DNA of 64,000 nucleotides, taken from NCBI RefSeq assembly GCF_009749525.1, contig NZ_WOAC01000005.1:124001-188000 (forward strand). Reading direction: 5' to 3'. The position numbers were made by a program, and so were the translations under genes. The notes below the pieces were generated by a model that was given only the letters and a program-made list of their open reading frames with translations, was not told where the DNA came from and ran no database searches. Shown one piece after another: positions 45,819 to 55,968 of this stretch (within the stretch, counting starts at the first letter, position 1; each line of letters starts with the position of its first letter). The DNA comes from Mesorhizobium xinjiangense. GTDB lineage: Bacteria; Pseudomonadota; Alphaproteobacteria; Rhizobiales; Rhizobiaceae.

Positions 45819-47408
45819 TCAGGCCGTCAACCAGCACTTCACCAGTGCATGTCCGTTCATCATCTCCTGCGCCGGGTGGTTTTCCCAGCCTTCCACCTTG
45901 GCGCCGGTGGCGTCGATGAAGTCGTTGAACATCGGCAGGATCAGCCCGCCATCGTCGCGCACCATCAGTGCCGCATCGCGATACATCTGCTTGCGCTTGG
46001 CCTCGTCGAGCTCTCCGCGCGCGGCGAGGATCAGCTTGTCGAAAACCTCGTTGAAGAAGCGCGTGTCGTTCCAGTCGGCATTCGACAGATAGGCCGTCGA
46101 ATACATCTGGTCCTGCGTCGCCCGGCCGCCCCAATAGGAGGTCGAGAAGGGCTGCTTGTTCCACACTTCCGACCAGTAGCCGTCGCCAGGCTCGCGTTTG
46201 ACCTCGATGGTGATGCCGGCCTTGGCGCAGCTCTGCTGGTAGAGCTGGGCGGCATCGACGGCGCCGGGGAAGGCGACGTCGGAGGTTCTGAGCAGGACCG
46301 GGCCTTCATGGCCGGACTTCTTGAAGTGGAAGGCCGCCTTGTCGGTGTCGAACGGACGCTGTTCGATGTCGTCGGAAAACAGCGGATAGGCCGCGTTGAT
46401 CGGGAAATCGTTGCCGATCGAGCCGTAGCCGCGAAGGATCGTCTCGACCATCCCCTCGCGGTCCATTGCATATTTGAGCGCCAGCCGCAGATCGTTGTTG
46501 TCGAACGGCGCGGTGTTGCAATGCATGATGAAGACGTAATGGCCGCGGCCGGAGACGTTGCGGATCGTGACGCCGGGCACGCGCTTGACGAGATCGACGA
46601 TCTTCGGCTCGACGCGGTTGATCATGTGCACCTGGCCGCCCTGCAGGGCGGATGTGCGCGCGGTCGCGTCGTTGATGACGATGATCTCGATCTGATCGGC
46701 ATGGCCCATCTTGTCGCCCTGCCAGTAATTGGCGAAGCGCTCGCCGCCCTGGCGCACGCCGGGCTCGTTGACGCTGACCTTGTAGGGGCCGGCGCTGATG
46801 CCGGCAGTCGGATCGTCCTTGCCGCCATTCGGCTGGATGATGAGATGGTAGTCGGCCATCAGATAGGGCAGGTCGGCATTCGGCTCCTTGAGTTCGACAA
46901 TGACCTCGTCGCCACTCGCCTTCATGGTGTCGATGCCCTGCATGACACCAAGCGCGCCGGATTTCGACGCCTCGTCGGAGTGGCGCTCCAGCGTTGCCAG
47001 AACATCCTCGGGCGTCACCGTCTTGCCGTTGTGGAACTCCACGTCCTTGCGGATCTTGAAGGTCCAGGTCTTGGCGTCGTCGGACGCGCCGATTTCCTCG
47101 GCGATGCGGTTCTCGTATCCGCCGTCTGGGGTCAATTCGACAAGCGTCTCGCCCCAGCACTTGCCGAAGCTGAAGGACACCTGGCTGAGGAAGCTCGCCG
47201 GATCAAGGCTGTTGGTCGCTTCGCCGCCCTGCATTCCGGCCTTGAGAAAGCCGCCCTTTTGCGGCCCGGCCGCCCTGGCCGCGCTGCCGAGCAAAGTGCT
47301 GGCGAAGGTCGATGTGACGCCGAGCGCTGCGGCGCGGCCCAGGAAATCGCGTCGGTTCATCTTGCCGAGTGCGACGCGGCGGCTCAGGAATTCGAGTTCT
47401 TTGGACAT
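45819..47408 (-). CDS. ABC transporter substrate-binding protein, family 5, Tat-exported
   Basis: This 529-residue periplasmic protein has a twin-arginine signal (NRRDFLGRAAALGV at about 18-31) and a family 5 solute-binding fold (TWTFKIRKDVEFHNGKTVTPEDVLATLERH). Such proteins bind peptides, glycosides, nickel or opines. Tat export suggests folding before export. ATG 47408 with GGAACAA nearby. First gene of the ABC operon. An S15/CocE hydrolase follows upstream on the same strand, so peptides or amide/ester compounds are plausible ligands. Confidence 0.93.
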   Translation of the reverse strand: MSKELEFLSRRVALGKMNRRDFLGRAAALGVTSTFASTLLGSAARAAGPQKGGFLKAGMQGGEATNSLDPASFLSQVSFSFGKCWGETLVELTPDGGYENRIAEEIGASDDAKTWTFKIRKDVEFHNGKTVTPEDVLATLERHSDEASKSGALGVMQGIDTMKASGDEVIVELKEPNADLPYLMADYHLIIQPNGGKDDPTAGISAGPYKVSVNEPGVRQGGERFANYWQGDKMGHADQIEIIVINDATARTSALQGGQVHMINRVEPKIVDLVKRVPGVTIRNVSGRGHYVFIMHCNTAPFDNNDLRLALKYAMDREGMVETILRGYGSIGNDFPINAAYPLFSDDIEQRPFDTDKAAFHFKKSGHEGPVLLRTSDVAFPGAVDAAQLYQQSCAKAGITIEVKREPGDGYWSEVWNKQPFSTSYWGGRATQDQMYSTAYLSNADWNDTRFFNEVFDKLILAARGELDEAKRKQMYRDAALMVRDDGGLILPMFNDFIDATGAKVEGWENHPAQEMMNGHALVKCWLTA

Positions 47409-47564
47409 GAAGGTTGTTCCTCACTCTTGAATGTGTTGCCCCTCGGACCCGCTATCGGGCCTCTTTTGTCAGGAATATTGGCGCTATTGTCGCGACTGCG
47501 GCAAGGCCCCATGCGACATTTCTTGGCGTAATCGGTGTCGCTGGAGTGCACCAGGGCGGGGCGA

Positions 47565-49571
47565 TCAGATATGGTTGCGTTGAATCTCCTCGACAAAATC
47601 TCTTTCAAAGACAAGCGTATCGCCCTCATAGGCTTCGACGCGCCCGGTCAAATGGAATGTATGGCGCTCCGACGTCATGCGTGTGAACGTCTCGGTGCGC
47701 ACGCTCCAGTCGCCGCGGGCGAGCGTTTCGGTCCAATGCGTTTCGCCCTGCGCCGACAGCGGATTGTCAGGATGGATCGACCATGTCTCGCGCGCCACGC
47801 TGCCGTTTGCCAGGCCGTGATCGAGATCGCGAAGCTCGCCGAAATCGTCTTCGATCCGCAAGGTGACGCGGCCGGTTTCGGCGTCGCGTTCGACTTGTCG
47901 GCTGTTGGACGGTTTGCGCAATGTCTCCGTCGCCCAGGGCGTTGCGCCTTCCGGTTCCTTGAACGTCCATTCGTCGCCGGCGCCGGCCGGCCGCACGGGG
48001 AGATCGAGCGCGCCCTCGTGCAGCGTCAGCATCACCGGCTCGGGCGCCGACCACACCATCGGCCAATAGGTCGATGAAACGGCCACCCGCAGGCGATGGC
48101 CGGGCTTGATCGAATAGGCGACGTCGTCGAGCTTGAGCGTGATCTCCATCACCTCGCCCGGTGCGACGGGCTGCGGAAACTCGTGGCTTTCGCGATGGGC
48201 GAGATTGAGAACGCCGTAGGTGATGCGTGTCGAGCCGCCGTCGGGCTGCACGTCGCACAGGCGCACGGCGACCATGGCCTGGGGCCGATCGGCTGAAAGC
48301 TTCAGCCGGATGACCGCTCCGCCGACAATGTCGAAGGCCTCGTCGAGGGGCGCAGTGTCGAAACAGGCCGATTTCTCGTCGTCGACGCGCTGGTCGCCCG
48401 GCAGGTCGGGGCCGGCCCAGATGGCGCAATACTCGCCGCCGGCAACGCCGCAATCCTGCCGCGATGCGATCTCGACGGCGAGGTCGCCGACCGCGCTGTC
48501 GCCAAGCGTGCCGTCGCGGCCGAGATGGAACTGCCTGGTCGGGATCGCGGGCGAGGGCCATTGCGCCTCGGCGATCCAGCGGCCGGGCCGTTCGTCGTAC
48601 CATTCGCGCGGCGGCACGGAATCCATCAGGTAAAGCCGCATTGCCGGGTCGTCCTCGACGCCCGTCGGTTCGTCCTTCAGCCAGTGGTCCCACCAGCGCA
48701 GCGCTTCCTGCAGGAAGCCGATTGCCGGCTGCGGTACGGCGAAATGCGGATATTTGTGAATCCAGGGTCCGACGATGCCCTTTGCCGGTGCCTTGAGATT
48801 GCCGACGATACGCGAAACGGCGTTCTTGTAGCCGTCGCCCCAGCCGCCAATGGCGAGCGTGGCGGCCTTGACTTGCGCATAATCCTCGCAGATCGAGCCG
48901 TGTTTCCAATAGGCGTCGCGGGTCTGATGGGACAGCCAGATGGCCGGGAAAAACGGCTCGTTTTCCAGCCGGTCGAGCCACATTTCGCGCCACTTCTCAC
49001 CGACGAGCGCCGGATCCGGAGGGCGCGAGGAGTAGGAGAACATGGTCGCGCCCCACCCCTGGTTCTCGTTAAGCAGCAGCCCGCCCTTGTAGTGAATGTC
49101 GTCGGCGTAGCGGTCGTCGGTCGAGCACAGCGTGATGATGGCCTTCAGCGCCGGCGGCTGCAGCGCCGCCACCTGAAGCGAATTGAAGCCGCCCCAGGAA
49201 ATGCCCATCATGCCGACATTGCCGTTGCACCAGGGCTGGGCCGCCACCCAGGCGATGACGTCGCAGGCGTCCTGCAATTCCTGCGGCGTGTATTCGTCCG
49301 CCATCAGGCCTTCGGAATCGCCGTTGCCGCGCATGTCGACGCGGATCGAGGCGTAGCCGTTTCCGGCAAAATAGGGATGGGTGAGATTGTCGCGCGCCGT
49401 CGTGCCGTCACGCTTGCGATAGGGCAGATGTTCCAGGATCGCAGGGACCGGCTTGTCCGTCGCGTCCTTCGGCATCCACACCCGTGCCGAAAGCCGGCAG
49501 CCGTCCGGCATGACGATCCCGAGATCGGGGAATTCGACGACTTCTCTTGGAAAATCCTTGATGGTCTTCAT
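47565..49571 (-). CDS. CocE/NonD-family S15 hydrolase
   Basis: This 668-residue protein belongs to the X-Pro dipeptidyl-peptidase/cocaine-esterase group. The alpha/beta domain has YASIRVDMRGNGDSEG and the nucleophile Ser125 in GISWGGFN, and the C-terminal half (from about 340) is the jelly-roll XPP-C domain (VEDDPAMRLYLMDS, VAPGEVMEITLKLDDVAYSIKPGHRLRVAVSSTYWP). No signal peptide, so cytoplasmic. It is on the same strand as the ABC operon, 156 bases upstream, and may hydrolyse the imported amide or ester. ATG 49571. Confidence 0.9.
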   Translation of the reverse strand: MKTIKDFPREVVEFPDLGIVMPDGCRLSARVWMPKDATDKPVPAILEHLPYRKRDGTTARDNLTHPYFAGNGYASIRVDMRGNGDSEGLMADEYTPQELQDACDVIAWVAAQPWCNGNVGMMGISWGGFNSLQVAALQPPALKAIITLCSTDDRYADDIHYKGGLLLNENQGWGATMFSYSSRPPDPALVGEKWREMWLDRLENEPFFPAIWLSHQTRDAYWKHGSICEDYAQVKAATLAIGGWGDGYKNAVSRIVGNLKAPAKGIVGPWIHKYPHFAVPQPAIGFLQEALRWWDHWLKDEPTGVEDDPAMRLYLMDSVPPREWYDERPGRWIAEAQWPSPAIPTRQFHLGRDGTLGDSAVGDLAVEIASRQDCGVAGGEYCAIWAGPDLPGDQRVDDEKSACFDTAPLDEAFDIVGGAVIRLKLSADRPQAMVAVRLCDVQPDGGSTRITYGVLNLAHRESHEFPQPVAPGEVMEITLKLDDVAYSIKPGHRLRVAVSSTYWPMVWSAPEPVMLTLHEGALDLPVRPAGAGDEWTFKEPEGATPWATETLRKPSNSRQVERDAETGRVTLRIEDDFGELRDLDHGLANGSVARETWSIHPDNPLSAQGETHWTETLARGDWSVRTETFTRMTSERHTFHLTGRVEAYEGDTLVFERDFVEEIQRNHI

Positions 49572-49754
49572 ACGTGCCCCTGTACGGGGCGCTAAGAGGC
49601 ATAATGTGGCTGGCGATGCAACCCCTTGTCAGGGAAGGACGGGGTCGGACACGCGGTCGTCCACAAATGAGGATTGGCTGCTGTTTCGTCGGCCGAAATC
49701 TTGAATAGTGCTTTTTTGAGTGCTATTTATCGTATGATTAGTGGAGCCATAAAC

Positions 49755-50003
49755 ATGCCGCATCGTGTTCTCGCGGAGGTCACCGCCAGCGTTTCGGAAC
49801 TGAAACGAAATCCCATGGGAACCGTTGCAGCAGGCGACGGATTTCCCGTGGCGATTCTCAATCACAACCAGCCGGCCTTCTATTGCATCCCTGCCGAGGT
49901 CTTCGAGGCGATGATGGAGCGGATGGAGGATTTCGAACTGAACGCGATTGCGGACGCCCGAAAGGACGAGCCGCGCATCCGCGTCGATCTCGATGAAGTA
50001 TGA
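49755..50003 (+). CDS. Phd/YefM-type antitoxin
   Basis: This 82-residue protein matches the Phd/YefM group (HRVLAEVTASVSELKRNPMGTVAAGDGFPVAILNHNQPAFYCIPAEVFEAMMERMED). ATG 49755 is preferred; the frame also has an upstream start at 49734 without support. It overlaps the toxin by 11 bases. Direct AGTGCTNTT repeats just upstream (49706-49726) could be the operator. Confidence 0.88.
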   Translation: MPHRVLAEVTASVSELKRNPMGTVAAGDGFPVAILNHNQPAFYCIPAEVFEAMMERMEDFELNAIADARKDEPRIRVDLDEV

Positions 50004-50274
50004 GGTCGAGTTCCTCACCACTGCGTTGAAGGAGTGGAAGGCGCTCGACGCGAATACCCGAGAGCAGTTCCGCAAGAAGCTCAAGGAACGCCGCAATCAA
50101 CCGAGGGTCCCGTCGGCGAAATTGCATGGTGCGCATGATCGCTACAAGATCAAGCTGCGCAGCGCCGGCTACCGGCTGGTCTACGAAGTCCAGGACCAGC
50201 GCGTGGTGATCATTGTCATCGCTGTGGGAAAGCGGGACCGCCTGGCGGTTTACCGGGCCGCGGCGCGGCGATAA
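49993..50274 (+). CDS. RelE/ParE-superfamily toxin
   Basis: This 93-residue protein has the RelE fold pattern: EVEFLTTALKEWKALDANTREQFRKKLKERR, LHGAHDRYKIKLRSAGYRLVYEVQDQRVVIIVIAVGKRDRLAVYRAA. The RelE-type basic residues and the final tyrosine are present, so an mRNA-cutting toxin is likely. ATG 49993 lies inside the end of the antitoxin gene. With its partner, it forms a second toxin-antitoxin pair in the window. Confidence 0.9.
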   Translation: MKYEVEFLTTALKEWKALDANTREQFRKKLKERRNQPRVPSAKLHGAHDRYKIKLRSAGYRLVYEVQDQRVVIIVIAVGKRDRLAVYRAAARR

Positions 50275-50292
50275 GGCTTCATATCGCTCCTG

Positions 50293-50886
50293 TCACCGCA
50301 GCGGGATATCGTTGTCCGCCTTGCTGTCCTGATAGCGCGCCGACAGCGTGTCGTATTTGGCCGCGATGCGGGCGATGCGTTCTTCCAGGCGCTCCCGGTC
50401 CGGCCCGGGCAGGCCGCGCACAAGCTTGGGGATCGAATAGCTCTTCCAGAAGGCGTTTTCGGCGTTGTAGCCGCCGGGGTCGAGGGTGAAGACTTCCTTC
50501 AGGATCTTCAGGTCGTGCGGAATGGCGAAGGAATCGCGCGAATCCTCGTGGCTGAAAAGGTAGTAGAAATTGTCGAAACCGGTCCAGGTAATGGCCGACA
50601 GGCAGAGCGAGCAGGGCTCGTGCGTGGCCAGGAAGATGCAGTCGCTCGTTGCCGGCCGTTCGCTCCCTGGCTGCTCGTAGAAGCGCTTAAGCGCATGCAC
50701 CTCGCCGTGCCAGAGCGGATTTTCGATCTCGTTGTTGGTCTCGGCAAGAACGAGCGAGCCGTCGGCCTTGTTTACAATCGCGGCGCCGAAGAGCTTGTTG
50801 CCCTCGGCCACGCCGCGCTCGGTCATGGGAATGATGTCGAACTCGATGACGTCGAGAAGACGGTCGATGAGGGCGGTGTCCGTCAT
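50293..50886 (-). CDS. CDA-fold nucleoside/guanine deaminase
   Basis: This 197-residue protein has the zinc deaminase motifs: HGEVHAL near 65 (His ligand and catalytic Glu) and EPCSLCLSAI near 95 (two Cys ligands). ATG 50886 has GAAAGG upstream; a GTG at 50901 is in frame, but the ribosome site would then be inside the gene. It overlaps the end of allA by none or a few bases, depending on start, so the two are co-transcribed. Being in the purine-degradation cluster, it probably deaminates guanine or a nucleoside; a second, unrelated guanine deaminase is at 62077-63390. It ends 18 bases from the convergent toxin gene. Confidence 0.82.
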   Translation of the reverse strand: MTDTALIDRLLDVIEFDIIPMTERGVAEGNKLFGAAIVNKADGSLVLAETNNEIENPLWHGEVHALKRFYEQPGSERPATSDCIFLATHEPCSLCLSAITWTGFDNFYYLFSHEDSRDSFAIPHDLKILKEVFTLDPGGYNAENAFWKSYSIPKLVRGLPGPDRERLEERIARIAAKYDTLSARYQDSKADNDIPLR

Positions 50887-50897
50887 GGCGTGACCTT

Positions 50898-51392
50898 TCA
50901 CGGAAGCTGGATTTCCCAGGGTTCGACGAAATGGAATTCTTCCAGATTGTCGCCCTCGCCGCCACGGTCGACCACCAGGAAATCCTGTGGCTGGCCGATC
51001 GGGGTCAGCACGCCGTGCCAGACGTTGCGGTGATAGTTCACGCCCTGGCCGGGTGCGGTGAGGAAGGCGTGCGGTGTGCCGGGACCGTCCGGGCCGTCAT
51101 GGCAGACGACGACGAGAAATGGCCGCAGCGACAAGGGCATGAAGGCCTGGCTGCCCAGCGGGTGGCGCTCCACCATGGTCAGCGTCAGCGGCAATTCATA
51201 GGGCGTGGCCTTGAAGAGGGAGATCAGGACGTGGGCGTTCGGCCCTTCCGCCTCGGCCCTGGCAAGACCGTGAAAGCGCTCGCATTTGCCGTTGTTGATC
51301 GGAAAATGGTTCTCCCAGTCGGTGTCGAGCACGTCGCCGAAGGGGGCGAAGGCCTCGCGCGTCAGCGGCCGGGCGGTGATGATGCGGGTCAT
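50898..51392 (-). CDS. allA: Ureidoglycolate lyase
   Basis: This 164-residue cupin-like enzyme splits ureidoglycolate into glyoxylate and urea. Family stretches are ITARPLTREAFAPFGDVLD, NGKCERFHGLARAE, MVERHPLGSQAFMPL, PGQGVNYHRNVWHGVLTPIG and FLVVDRGGEGDN. ATG 51392; the extension to 51518 runs into the palindromic repeat and is rejected. It sits between the deaminase and the repeat element. Confidence 0.93.
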   Translation of the reverse strand: MTRIITARPLTREAFAPFGDVLDTDWENHFPINNGKCERFHGLARAEAEGPNAHVLISLFKATPYELPLTLTMVERHPLGSQAFMPLSLRPFLVVVCHDGPDGPGTPHAFLTAPGQGVNYHRNVWHGVLTPIGQPQDFLVVDRGGEGDNLEEFHFVEPWEIQLP

Positions 51393-51438
51393 GGTGCCGA
51401 CGCCCCTACGATGATTCTTTGAGCCTTGCGCCCTTCGG

Positions 51439-51599
51439 CACCCCCCTCTGTCCTGCCGTGCATCTCCCCCGCAAGGGGGGAGATTGGCTTGCGTGGGGCG
51501 CACCGCTTTGCTCTGCAACGGTGGAGATTGGCCGAAGCGGTCATGACGGTCTGTTCTCCCCCCTTGTGGGGGAGATGGCCGGCAGGCCAGAGGGGGGTG
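51439..51599. repeat. Composite palindromic element (RIME-like) between allA and the aminohydrolase
   Basis: Two 45-base arms (51439-51483 and 51555-51599) are inverted copies matching at 41 of 45 positions; each contains its own smaller palindrome (CATCTCCCCC and GGGGGGAGA). They flank about 70 bases of unique sequence. The structure resembles rhizobial intergenic mosaic elements, could fold into one large hairpin in RNA, and splits the purine operon between allA and the aminohydrolase. Confidence 0.75.
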
Positions 51600-51626
51600 T
51601 CAAAGAGCGGTAAACTATGTCCAGTC

Positions 51627-52481
51627 TCACCTGCCGAACCCTCCCAGCTTCGCATGCCGGTTGACGTCCTTGTAGAGCAGGTAGCGGAACTTGCCCGGCC
51701 CTCCAGCATAGCAGGCCTGCGGGCAGAAGGCGCGCAGCCACATATAGTCGCCGGCCTCGACCTCCACCCAGTCCTGGTTGAGCCGATAGACCGCCTTGCC
51801 CTCGAGCACATAGAGCCCGTGCTCCATGACATGGGTCTCGGCAAACGGGATCACCGCGCCCGGCTCGAAGGTGACGACGGTGACATGCATGTCGTGGCGT
51901 ATGTCGGCGGGATCGACGAAGCGCGTGGTCGCCCATTTGCCGTCGGTGCCCGGCATCGGGTCGGGCGCGATGTCGGCCTCGTTGGCGAAAACCGGTTCGG
52001 GCAGGTCGATGCCGTCGACCGCTTCATAGGCCTTGCGGATCCAGTGGAAACGGCAGGGTGCGGCGCCTTCGTTGCGCACGCTCCAGTCGGAGGCCGGCGG
52101 GATGAAGGCATAACCGCCCGGCCGCATGACGAGTTTCGTGCCGGCGAGCGTCACGGCGAGTTCGCCTTCGACGAGGAACAGGATACCCTCGGCCTGTCCG
52201 TCGAGTTCCGGGCGCGTGGAGCCGCCGCCCGGCTGGACCTCCATGATGTATTGCGAAAACGTCTCGGCGAAACCGGACAGCGGGCGCGAGAGCACCCAAA
52301 GCCGGGTCCTGTCCCAGAACGGCAGATAGCTGGTGACGATGTCGCTCATCACGCCCTTGGGGATGACCGCGTAGGCGTCGGTGAAGACCGCGCGGTCGGT
52401 GAGCAACTGCGTCTGCGGCGGCAGGCCGCCCGTCGGCGCGTAATAGGTTCGGCCAGGCATTGTCTTGTCCATCACATTCAT
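51627..52481 (-). CDS. allE: (S)-ureidoglycine aminohydrolase
   Basis: This 284-residue bicupin converts ureidoglycine to ureidoglycolate and ammonia, the step before AllA. Two cupin barrels are visible: EVQPGGGSTRPELDGQAEGILFLVEGELAVTL and FEPGAVIPFAETHVMEHGLYVLEGKAVYRLNQDWVEVEAGDYMWL, the second with the metal set including Glu and His. The ending YLLYKDVNRHAKL matches AllE-type proteins. ATG 52481 lies 13 bases after the puuE-uraD stop, so they are co-transcribed. Manganese-dependent in known members. Confidence 0.9.
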   Translation of the reverse strand: MNVMDKTMPGRTYYAPTGGLPPQTQLLTDRAVFTDAYAVIPKGVMSDIVTSYLPFWDRTRLWVLSRPLSGFAETFSQYIMEVQPGGGSTRPELDGQAEGILFLVEGELAVTLAGTKLVMRPGGYAFIPPASDWSVRNEGAAPCRFHWIRKAYEAVDGIDLPEPVFANEADIAPDPMPGTDGKWATTRFVDPADIRHDMHVTVVTFEPGAVIPFAETHVMEHGLYVLEGKAVYRLNQDWVEVEAGDYMWLRAFCPQACYAGGPGKFRYLLYKDVNRHAKLGGFGR

Positions 52482-52493
52482 CAGTTCACCCGT

Positions 52494-53936
52494 CTATGCA
52501 GGGAGCATGTCCTTGAGCCTGAGCAGCGCGATGCGTTCGACCTGCCGGCAAGCTGTGGCGAATTCGCTCTCGCGGTCGTTGGCGATGCGCTTTTCGAAGG
52601 CCGCAAGGATTTCGTCCTTCGTCAGCCCCTTCACCGCGATGATGAAGGGAAAGCCGAATTTTTCGACATAAGCGGAATTGAGCGCGGAGAAGCGTTCGCG
52701 CTCGGCGTCGGTGAGCGCGTCGAGCCCGGCGGAAGCCTGTTCCTTCGCCGAATCCGATGTCAGGCGCTTCGCCTCGGCGAGCTTGCCGGCAAGATCGGGG
52801 TGGGCCGTCAGGACGCCCAGCCTTTCGTCCTCGCCGGCAGAGCGGAAGGCCCGGCAGAGCGCGTTGTGCAGGCCGCCGGCGGAGTCGTGTGCCGCGCCGA
52901 GCTCGAGCTTGAACGCCCGCTCCGCGATCCAGGGCGAATGCTCGAAGATACCACCGAACCTGGCCACGAAGTCCTCGCGGGCCATGCGCGATGGCCGCAG
53001 CGCTTGTGGCTGGTAGGGATGGTTGGCGCGCCAGTGCTCGGCGATGTCGATGCGCCGGGCAATCCACACCTTGTCGTGGCTTTTGACATAGTCGATGAAG
53101 CGCTTGAGCGCTGCCGCGCGTCCCGGCCGGCCGACAAGGCGGCAATGCAGGCCGATATTCATCATCTTCGCGCACCCGGCCTCGCCTTCGGCATAGAGCG
53201 TGTCGAAGGCGTCCTTCAGATAGGTGAAGAACTGGTCGCCCGTATTGAAGCCCTGCGGGGTGGCCAAACGCATGTCGTTGGCGTCGAGCGTATAGGGTAT
53301 GACGAGTTGCGGCGCGACCGCATTGCCATGGCCGTCATGATCGAGCCAGTAGGGCAGGTCGTCGTCATAGGTGTCGGATATATAAGTAAACCCGCCTTCC
53401 TCGCAGGCAAGCTTGACCGAATTGACCGAGGTCCGGCCGAGATAGAGCCCCGTTGGCCGCTCGCCGACGACCTCCGTGTGCAGGCGGATCGCTTCGAGGA
53501 GATCGCGCCGCTCGTCGTTCTCATCGTGGTCGCGATAGTCGATCCATTTCAGCCCGTGCGAGGCGATTTCCCAGCCAGCCTCCTGCATGGCGGCCATCTG
53601 GTCGGGCGAGCGCGCAAGGGCAGCGGCGACGCCATAGACCGTGACCGGCACCTCGGCCTGCGTGAACATGCTATGCAGCCGCCAGAAGCCTGCGCGCGCG
53701 CCGTATTCATAGATCGATTCCATGTTCCAGTGGCGCTTGCCCGGCCACGGTGCGGCACCGACGATCTCCGACAGGAACGCCTCGGACGCCGCGTCGCCGT
53801 GCAGGATGCAGTTTTCGCCGCCTTCCTCGTAATTGACCACGAACTGCACGCAGATCCTGGCCCCGCCCGGCCATTTCGGGTCCGGCGGGTGGGCGCCGTA
53901 GCCGCACATGTCGCGGAAATATCGGGGTGCCTGCAT
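52494..53936 (-). CDS. Fused allantoinase (PuuE) and OHCU decarboxylase (UraD)
   Basis: This 480-residue protein joins two steps of urate degradation. Residues 1-310 form a NodB-type polysaccharide-deacetylase fold characteristic of metal-independent allantoinase PuuE (CVQFVVNYEEGGENCILHGDAASE, GWEIASHGLKWIDY). Residues 315-480 match UraD (FVARFGGIFEHSPWIAERAF, LTAHPDLAGKLA, FGFPFIIAVKGLTKDEIL, ANDRESEFATACRQVERIALLRL), including the catalytic His in HPDLAG. UraD decarboxylates OHCU to S-allantoin and PuuE opens it to allantoate, so a channelled reaction is plausible. ATG 53936, divergent from uraH with 180 bases between. Confidence 0.92.
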   Translation of the reverse strand: MQAPRYFRDMCGYGAHPPDPKWPGGARICVQFVVNYEEGGENCILHGDAASEAFLSEIVGAAPWPGKRHWNMESIYEYGARAGFWRLHSMFTQAEVPVTVYGVAAALARSPDQMAAMQEAGWEIASHGLKWIDYRDHDENDERRDLLEAIRLHTEVVGERPTGLYLGRTSVNSVKLACEEGGFTYISDTYDDDLPYWLDHDGHGNAVAPQLVIPYTLDANDMRLATPQGFNTGDQFFTYLKDAFDTLYAEGEAGCAKMMNIGLHCRLVGRPGRAAALKRFIDYVKSHDKVWIARRIDIAEHWRANHPYQPQALRPSRMAREDFVARFGGIFEHSPWIAERAFKLELGAAHDSAGGLHNALCRAFRSAGEDERLGVLTAHPDLAGKLAEAKRLTSDSAKEQASAGLDALTDAERERFSALNSAYVEKFGFPFIIAVKGLTKDEILAAFEKRIANDRESEFATACRQVERIALLRLKDMLPA

Positions 53937-54116
53937 GAAAATATGTCCTGCACGTTACTCTGGATCGAGCTTAGCAAAGGGGGCGTTCCACATACCTCAT
54001 AAAATATTTGAAAGTCTTTTGGGCGCCAGTTTGCCCTGCAGGCCTTTGCATTCGTGGAATTTGCCGCACAATCTGCGGGATTTTGAATTGTGGGTATGGG
54101 AAGAGGAAAGTGTAGC

Positions 54117-54476
54117 ATGGCCGCGAACGGCAAACTGACGACCCACGTGCTCGATACCGCATCTGGAAGGCCGGCCGCCGGGTTGAAGATCGCGCTCTAC
54201 CGCGTGAGCGGCAATTCGCACAGGAAGCTGAAGGAGGTGGTCACGAATGCGGATGGCCGCTGCGATGCGCCGCTGCTGGAGGGCAAAGCTTTTCAGACCG
54301 GCCAGTACGAGCTGATCTTCTTTGCCGGCGACTATCTGCGCGCTGCCGGAACCAAGCTGCCGGAGCCAGCCTTCCTCGATCAGGTGCCGATCCGCTTCGG
54401 CATGGCAGAGGAAAGCCATTATCATGTGCCATTGCTGATCTCGCCCTATGGCTATTCGACCTACCGGGGGAGCTGA
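54117..54476 (+). CDS. uraH: 5-Hydroxyisourate hydrolase
   Basis: This 119-residue transthyretin-like enzyme hydrolyses 5-hydroxyisourate to OHCU. Marks are [16 protein letters not shown] at the N-terminus and the C-terminal [11 protein letters not shown], the catalytic tetrapeptide of the family; a central RH-like pair lies near HRKLKE. ATG 54117 with AGAGGAAAG upstream; 54090 is in frame but unsupported. It begins the plus-strand run uraH-xdhA-xdhB-xdhC with 2-11 base gaps. Confidence 0.94.
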   Translation: MAANGKLTTHVLDTASGRPAAGLKIALYRVSGNSHRKLKEVVTNADGRCDAPLLEGKAFQTGQYELIFFAGDYLRAAGTKLPEPAFLDQVPIRFGMAEESHYHVPLLISPYGYSTYRGS

Positions 54477-54478
54477 CG

Positions 54479-55957
<1,479 letters not shown>

Positions 55958-55968
55958 GGCAGACGATC

